DNA of 64,000 nucleotides from Metaphire vulgaris (taxonomy: Eukaryota > Annelida > Clitellata > Crassiclitellata > Megascolecidae). The position numbers and the translations under genes were made by a program. The notes beneath the pieces were generated by a model that saw nothing but the letters and a program-made list of their open reading frames with translations, was not told the DNA's origin and did not search any database. The stretch lies in the NCBI GenBank assembly GCA_018105865.1, contig JACLAT010000133.1, forward strand, positions 1 to 64,000, in the 5' to 3' direction. Below, piece after piece: positions 57,775 through 64,000 of this stretch. The first letter of the stretch is position 1; every line of letters starts with the position of its first letter.

Positions 57775-58787
57775 CAGTGTTGCGCGGTAACGAAGTAAAA
57801 GTAACGCGTTACATTACTTAAGTACAATTCTGAGTACTTCGTACTGTAACGAAGTACACAACTTACCCAGTACTTTTTACTTGTAACGAAGTAAGTTTTT
57901 ATTCAAATATTAGTACTTTTACTTCGTTACATTATGTCTTTCACGTTTCGTTACAAGTAAAATTTCTCATCGCCAAATTTCGATACATTTATTGGAGTAT
58001 CTGTTTAATTCTTCACAACTTCCCGTGTTTAGTCGTACAGGGTTGACAATGACCAACAAACGTACACGCATGACTGACAGATTGTTTGAAAACTTGATCT
58101 TTCTTAGACCTACATGCAATCACAGAGCCGCAGTTAGAGCAGTCGGCGCCCGGGGCAAGGTATAAATTCTGCGTCCCTAAATTCCGGTGATGGCCTTTTT
58201 TGCTTACCCGAGTTTTCACGGCAACGTACAACATACACATTTTTAACCTGTGACAGTCTGAAACCGGCGATGACCTTTTTTTACTTATCAACATTATTTT
58301 CACGCCGGAGGAAAGTGGTATGTAAAATTAAGGACTTAGTGTGCAAATTGCGCCTTCGAGGACGGCGCCCGGGACCCTGCCCCCTAGCTACGGCTTTGTG
58401 AAACCAGCATTTTGTGCTAATGCAGTTAATGGTGTAAATGTGTACGTGTTGACTGCTGAGGCTTCTGCATGTTGCTTAAAAGTAGTAATAAAAATGTGAT
58501 TTGGCATGATAATGTGGAGTTGTTGATGATTCCGTCTGTCACGGTACTTTTTACTTTTTACTTAAAAAGTAACTTTTTGAGGAATACTTTTTTACTTTTA
58601 CTTGAGTAACTATTTTTATAGGTACTTTTTACTTTTTACTTAAAAAGTAACTTTTTGAGGAGTACTTTTTTACTTTTACTTGAGTAACTATTTTTATAGG
58701 TACTTTTTACTTTTACTTAAGTAAAAAAATGACATAATACTTGTACTTTTACTTGAGTACTCAAACTCAGTACTTCATACAACACTG
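57775..58787. mobile_element. Nested hAT-like element (AAGTAAC/GTTACTT repeats)
   Basis: The ends are CAGTGTTGCGCGGTAACG and CTTCATACAACACTG, with an exact 8-bp duplication ATTATATT (57767-57774 and 58788-58795). Subterminal repeats are CTTTTTACTTTTACTTGAG. A third-level insert at about 58123-58399 (CAGAGCCGCAG...CTACGGCTTTG, 6 of 8 duplication) carries two motif units. Confidence 0.85.
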
Positions 58788-58915
58788 ATTATATTTGCTT
58801 TCATGGGCACAGCTTACAAAAGTTGTTTATTTATACAATGGAAAAGGTGCATTTTTTCTTCTCGAGAATGAACATTATGTACTAATTGCAAATAAGCAAC
58901 AACAGTCAAAATTAC

Positions 58916-60305
58916 TTAAAAACATTCAGAAATGAGTTGCTTTTCGAGATTTGTGTCTGTACTGTCAATAGCTTTCTCAATGAAGACTTCAGACATAGTC
59001 CCCACCACGTGTTTGTTATACCGTCCCTGGTAACGACGTTCCGAGTCGTCCAGCATATCCTGATGAAAGCGTTCATCTTGCTTCTCTGGGTAGGCTCCCA
59101 AGTTTTCCTTGAATTTGTCAAGGTGGGCATGAAGAATATGTACTTTCAATGACATTTTGCATCTAATTTTGGCATGGTTCTTTATGAGAGACTGGTTCAG
59201 TCTCTCATAGTTTTCAGCCTTGTGGTTGCCAAGAAAGCCATACAATACTGCAACGAAACTGTTTCAAGACCCTTTCTCCGTGCTATTCAGCTTCTTGGCG
59301 AATACGTCACGCTGTGTGATCTTCTTTATCTGTGGTCTGACGAAGATGCCAGCTGCGACTTTTGCCTCCGAAAGCTGTGGGAAAAGCTCTAGGAGGTATT
59401 TGAAAGCTGCGGATTCCTTGTCTTGACAAATTACTTGATGAGGCCTAACTTGATGTATGAGCATCTTTCGACGGTGTATCAGCGGCTGCCACTTGATGCT
59501 GTTCTTACCTGTGGTGAACTTGGTCAGCTGTGGCCAATCCCTTCTACAGTACAATAGTGGACCTCAGACGTCGGTGTCCCGGTTGTTCTAGAGGCAAAGA
59601 AAACCCAAAGAAATGTTGTGAAACCGCCTTGCAGACCCATCAGGAATGTCACCATTTTGACCATATTGAAGTCTCCAATGACTTAGCAGCCATAGTTGTC
59701 ATACTTCAAGGCACTCAGCAACATCTTGACACTGGTGTAGTCTTCTCTGAGGTGCAGGTGCACAAAGTGAGCCATGGGGAGAGACAAGTACTTGTTACCA
59801 CTATGAAGTAGCATGGCTTTGAGGTTCTTGGATGAACTCTCTATGAATTGGCACCATCATTCAGGTTAAAGATGATTGCTATGGCCGCAAAAAGACCAGT
59901 GACATTGCTGCAGAAGCACAGCCCATCTAGCTGGCTGAAGAATTTGGAAAAACGTTCGTGACGCTTTCTCTGTTCTGTCACCTGCACACTTTCATCCAAC
60001 AAGTTCCAGTCCTTGAGTCTAGACATCAGAAGCTCAGCATTGCACTTGGTGAGATAAAGGTCTATGATCAGGTCGTTGAGATCTTTCTGATTGGGGAAGT
60101 ACGGCTTTCTCATCTCAGCTATTTCTGTGCAATAGCATCCTGGATCTGCAATATCTTCCTCGCTGTCTGCCTTGACGCGCTCCCCTGAAGACAGTTGATC
60201 CTTCTCTGTAGGGATGGGAATGGGGAGCTCAGAGCCATAGGGTACCGGTGCCATGCAAACGTAGCAGAATGCATTTGCTGGCTGCAAGCAGCCTCTTGAT
60301 GCCAT
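58916..60305 (-). pseudogene. Decayed element-borne ORF of a widespread uncharacterised family
   Basis: Minus-strand pieces in order: PYGSELPIPIPTEKDQLSS and LKDWNLLDESVQVTEQRKRH, then DGLCFCSNVTGLF. Next are NKYLSLPMAHFVHL and VRPQIKKITQRD. The last block is CKMSLKVHILHAHLDKFKEN and ERFHQDMLDD, then RYQGRYNKHVVG. I recognise these blocks as a family common in predicted proteins of arthropods and cnidarians, usually repeat-associated, with no agreed function known to me. At least one stop and several frameshifts separate the pieces, so it is not expressed as one protein. Confidence 0.7.
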
Positions 60306-61684
60306 CTAAATCAATTTTTCTGGTCACTATTCGCTTATTCAGCAACAAGATACACTAGTACGTTGGCTTAAGAAATCTGCACTCTTAAAAGTCTACGGAT
60401 GCAACTGAAAGCTCCCAGAAAGTGCAACAGGGTTCTAGAAGATTCCAGAAGGTTATAGAAAATTCTGTTCAGATCTAAAAACTTATGGACAGCTTGCAAT
60501 ATTCCAGAATAATAAGTATGTCTGCTCAGCTTTGAATGTGAACCGAGAATGTGTTCTATAATACACGAATTTCAAAATATCATTGCCCTGACCCCAAAAG
60601 CAAATTCAGTTTGAAACAAAAACTGTTTTCTAGTTAGTTTAGGCATAAGGGACTAGGAAAACAAGCTATGAACCCAGGAACAAACAAAAATATTTTTTTT
60701 GTTACGTAGTGTTATACATGACAAGCAAAAAAGGTCGCCGCCACTGAATTTGCCGCCCCTTCTACATTTTGCCGCCCGCCGTCGCCAAAACTCCTCAACA
60801 ACCCCACAAGCAAAAAAAGGTTGCTTCCAAAATTTGCCGCCCCATCATGTGTGCCGCCCATATGGCTAAAGCTATAGTAGCCATTGGGACGCTACGCCTC
60901 TGTCAAGGGGAGGGGTTAACCCTCAACCCACCCCAGGGGCGTAACGACGAGGGGTATATCGGTATATATACCCCAAAAGAATCAGACTACTTTAAAGCTT
61001 TTAATGCGTTTTTAAGGTTTTTAAAGTTTTTAAGATTTATAGATCTACCCCCAATTACATTATACCCCCAAATCAAATTCCTGGCTACATTCCTACACTG
61101 TGAACAGCCAAGGGGTTAACCCCAAACCTCCCCTTGGCTACGCCACTGGTATGAAACTTACCCTCCACCATACTGAAAACAATCACTAAGTGATTATCTC
61201 GACAAGTTTCTCTAAATAACATTAGCTGCAGGCCTGTTTGCATTTTCCACCTAGAATAACCGCATTGCGATAGGCCTACAATTAAAACCAGTGGTTAAAT
61301 TACTTTTTCAGAGGTGCCGGATCTCCTTACTTTTCCTCCGGCCGTAACATTTCTTCACAACTTTTTAAAAATTCATTTTAAACCCTAATTAATACGTTAA
61401 CATTTTTATTTGATAAAAATTCGTTTGATCATTTTGATTAATTGAAAAGAAATTGGCATCATGTCTGTAGCCTGGATCAGTATTGCTGTACTGTATTGGG
61501 ATAATTTCTGTTGCACATCAGGTGACGGCAAAAAACGTACTGGATCTTCAAAAGTATTATCCGGATCTGATGCCAGACGTTCCAGATCTCATGCCAGCCG
61601 TGCCGGATCTCTTGTCAAACGTCCCGTATCAGAGATCTGGCTCAATTTAACCCCTCAAAAAGTTCTCTTTGTGACCTGTGGCAA

Positions 61685-62300
61685 GTTGGCAACCTACATG
61701 TATGGTTGAGAAGCTTGGGCACTAAAGAGGAAGAAATATAGTAAGCATTTGAAAATAAGCGCATTAGGAAACTACTGCAAATTCCATGACCTAGAAAGGT
61801 AACAAACACATGATGGTCAATACCAATTGTCAATTACTGAACCATATCAAACCAGAGACGTCATTTCACTGTTTTCAGGGGGGCGGGCAAAACACTTTCG
61901 ATCTGACAAGTTTGCGAAAAAGTTAACGACTTTTTTTGCTTGTCATACATTTTTGTTAGATTAGTTACTTCAGTTGTTTACTTGACATCAAGCCCTCCTT
62001 TAGGGGTTGGTGACTTTTTTTGCTTTTCAATGTTTTTACCAACCAAATTTACATTTACAAACTAATTACCCCAAACACTGGCAAACAAATTTTTTTCCTA
62101 AAAATCAGGGGAGGGGCAACAGCCCCCCCCCCAATGACGCCCCTGTATCAAACTCACAATTGCACTACTTTGGCCATGCAAGCAGACACCATGGCATAGG
62201 TGCTTTGGGATATGACATGACAGTACTGTACCTGGTAGAAGGCACAAGAAAACGTGACAGACCACAAATATCTTGATTAGATAGCATCACTATGTGGAGT
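61685..62300 (+). mobile_element. LINE C-terminal fragment split by a hAT-like MITE
   Basis: About 61685-61852 reads YMYG, then a stop, then EAWALKRKKYSKH. About 62154-62290 reads YFGHASRHHGIGA, then GTRKRDRPQIS, a stop and LDSITMWSDLS. Together they match the end of a LINE ORF2. The MITE at 61853-62145 interrupts it. Confidence 0.65.
61853..62145. mobile_element. hAT-like MITE (CAGAGACGTCATTT family)
   Basis: The ends are CAGAGACGTCATTTCACTG and CCAATGACGCCCCTG, with an exact 8-bp duplication TATCAAAC (61845-61852 and 62146-62153). It has motif units ACGAC-T7-GCTTGTCA and GTGAC-T7-GC. Confidence 0.92.
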
Positions 62301-63328
62301 GACCTTTCACACACCTTTTATGCGCGTTTCAGGACAGAAAATGATTGACACCAATTACCCGTTTGCACAGCTGACCGCTGCATAGTGATGATGGCATTTG
62401 ACATGGCAAACTTTAATAGATACATCATTGTACATGTACTGGCAAATGCCCCAAATCGGCTACAGGACGAATAGTGATAAATATTCATAATAAGTACAAC
62501 AGTTTTTTAATTTCTAAAACACTTGCATGGCAATGACATGTAAGCCAGTAACAAAATTACATCATTTAACAGAGAAAACCGCTGCAGTAAGCCAAAGGCC
62601 AGTTAGTCATTAAGCAATCAAGCTAATAAACTTCAATCATTCCTGGAATTTTAAGCAATAATAGACTGCAATGATTAGGAGTTTTATACCCAAAGTGCAT
62701 AGAATCCCATTGTCAAATGATGAAGACGAACCCTGAACAAAATTTTCTGCACCACCAACATTTTAAAATATTAATTCCAAATGACTTTCAACAAAAAGTA
62801 AAATACAGCTTACAACAAATTCATGCCGAGTGAGACACAATTCATGTTACCGGTAATACAAAACCTCCAGCATTCAAATGTCATTTCTTTACAAAATGCA
62901 AACATGTTAATTATTACAAACAACTGATTGACTATAGTTCAGAGAAGCACCAATTCTTTAATTTGTGAAAAACAGTCCAAAACAATGTCCACATTTTAAC
63001 ACACCCAATAATGATACAACCTTTCAGTATTTGACATCCTACAGCATTACAATAACTGTCTTAAGTAATAACATTCCCACCAATAGTTAAATAAAAAAGT
63101 TCCTTTGCTACACAATGAGTTTAAAACATCTTTAAAAAGTCCATAGCCACAACATATCAGACTACATCTAATAAAATCCATATCATCTATTAAGAGACAA
63201 GTATAAACCATGTAGAAACTACAAATAAACATTTCCAAAGAATGTAAAAATCTCCAGTGAGGTGAAGCAACTAAAAAATATGAGCAAAAGATCTAGTTTT
63301 GAGATATTCAGTTAAGTTAACTTTTTGG

Positions 63329-63369
<41 letters not shown>

Positions 63370-63820
63370 ATCAATAACATATATCAATGCAGCGATAGAG
63401 AAATACCTAAAAAAATCTAAGATCTTTCCAACAAATTAAAATTTAAAAAGATACAACAATTACACAAAATCTGAAGCAAAATGAACAGCATTGTTTGCCA
63501 AAATTCTTGGAATTCTTTCTTTTGTCACAGTTATATAAAGTAAGCCTGCAGCAGAAACTGTACTGCTATTGAGATCATGCCAAATGATAATACAAATCTT
63601 ACAGAAAATTTTTAGCTATGGGCACCATCATCTATCAAACTACGGTGTTCAATTGCTTTTCCAGATCTATGCCAGACAGAGTTCAGCTGTACAGGTTACA
63701 ACAACATTGCCTGCTATAAATTCAGAAACAAAAAGGTGAGATTAATGGACCGACGATACTACAGTGACTAATATCATCTTTCAAATACTCTGGAAATGAT
63801 GTGAAAATTGAGATGATGCA
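62301..63820 (-). other. 3' flank, probably 3' UTR, of the acetyl-CoA synthetase gene
   Basis: AT-rich and unusually free of recognisable transposons compared with the rest of the window. This fits a long 3' UTR read leftwards. A (CA)n run lies at 63330-63367. No convincing minus-strand AATAAA was located. Confidence 0.45.
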
Positions 63821-64000
63821 TCAGATGATCTTCAGCCGAAGAGCGAAAAGCTGTTCCACGACGGATTCATCCGCCAGGGTCGAGATGTCACCAAGGTCTT
63901 TGTCACCAACAGCAATCTTACGCAGAACACGGCGCATGATTTTTCCAGATCGTGTCTTTGGAAGACTCGGAGCTTCCTGCAAGTAGTCCGGCTGTGCAAA
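63821..64000 (-). CDS. ACSS: Acetyl-CoA synthetase, C-terminal end (partial)
   Basis: The minus-strand frame from the window edge reads [20 protein letters not shown], then [31 protein letters not shown] and ALRLKII, followed by TGA (63823-63821). [12 protein letters not shown] is the hallmark of AMP-forming acetyl-CoA synthetases. Its Lys in SGK is the catalytic residue known to be controlled by acetylation in this family. The enzyme makes acetyl-CoA from acetate, ATP and CoA. The DLGD...STLAD tail is typical of animal ACSS1/ACSS2, but the paralogue and location (cytosol/nucleus or mitochondrion) cannot be told from 59 residues. The start and other exons lie to the right of the window. Confidence 0.95.
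   Translation of the reverse strand, partial: FAQPDYLQEAPSLPKTRSGKIMRRVLRKIAVGDKDLGDISTLADESVVEQLFALRLKII

Larger units (their letters stand above)
57606..60902. mobile_element. 3.3-kb hAT-like element with a decayed ORF
   Basis: The ends are CAGTGGCGTAGCGTGCAC and GACGCTACGCCTCTG. The duplication CCAAGGGG/TCAAGGGG matches at 7 of 8. It is the long relative of 45468-45825. A further hAT-like element (57775-58787) is nested near its left end. Confidence 0.82.
57356..61148. mobile_element. Outer hAT-like element
   Basis: The ends are CAGTGGCGTAGCCAGG and CCTTGGCTACGCCACTG. The duplication GTATGTAA/GTATGAAA matches at 7 of 8. The 3.3-kb element at 57606-60902 is inserted into it. Confidence 0.75.

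Overview
This is animal nuclear DNA, not prokaryotic. It is AT-rich, has spliced exons with GT/AG borders, and is saturated with transposons and microsatellites. The two clear host genes are a class I cytokine receptor resembling vertebrate gp130 and the last exon of an acetyl-CoA synthetase. Invertebrate-type repeats (FLYWCH-MULE, CR1/L2-like LINEs with trinucleotide tails, crowds of hAT-like MITEs) surround a receptor with the gp130 domain order. This suggests an invertebrate, perhaps a deuterostome such as an echinoderm or hemichordate. The organism assignment is inference only.

Layout. 1-7,000: LINE pieces, hAT remnants, a (CTGC)n microsatellite and small tandem duplications, with no host gene recognised. 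7,004-11,222: a MULE (copy 1) carrying a FLYWCH/MULE transposase, truncated at its right end where it meets a 344-bp inverted repeat (arms 11,219-11,562 and 13,418-13,761). 16,334-44,317: the receptor gene on the + strand, read as 15 exons (Ig-like domain, five FnIII domains, transmembrane exon, serine-rich tail). The signal-peptide exon was not found. Its introns hold about ten hAT-like elements, LINE pieces, a mariner-like hairpin, a piggyBac-like hairpin and, in antisense, a complete MULE (copy 2, 38,349-43,000) with 9-bp target duplications. 44,318-49,660: the 3' region, then hAT and PIF/Harbinger-like elements. 49,665-51,755 (-): an uninterrupted 696-codon gene with about nine 23-residue repeats and a glycine-rich region. 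I do not recognise its family. 51,800-62,300: densely nested DNA transposons and LINEs. 62,300-64,000 (-): the last exon of an acetyl-CoA synthetase and its 3' flank.

How the parts relate. The receptor would signal at the plasma membrane. The synthetase is an unrelated metabolic enzyme. Most of the remaining sequence is mobile DNA. At least twenty elements could be bounded to the base from terminal repeats plus 8-bp (hAT-type), 3-bp (TAA/TTA), TA, TTAA or 9-bp target duplications. A short internal motif, GACAAGC-A(6-8)-GGTCRTC, recurs more than 25 times inside elements with unrelated ends. With the repeat protein and the inverted repeat, it is the least explained signal in the window.
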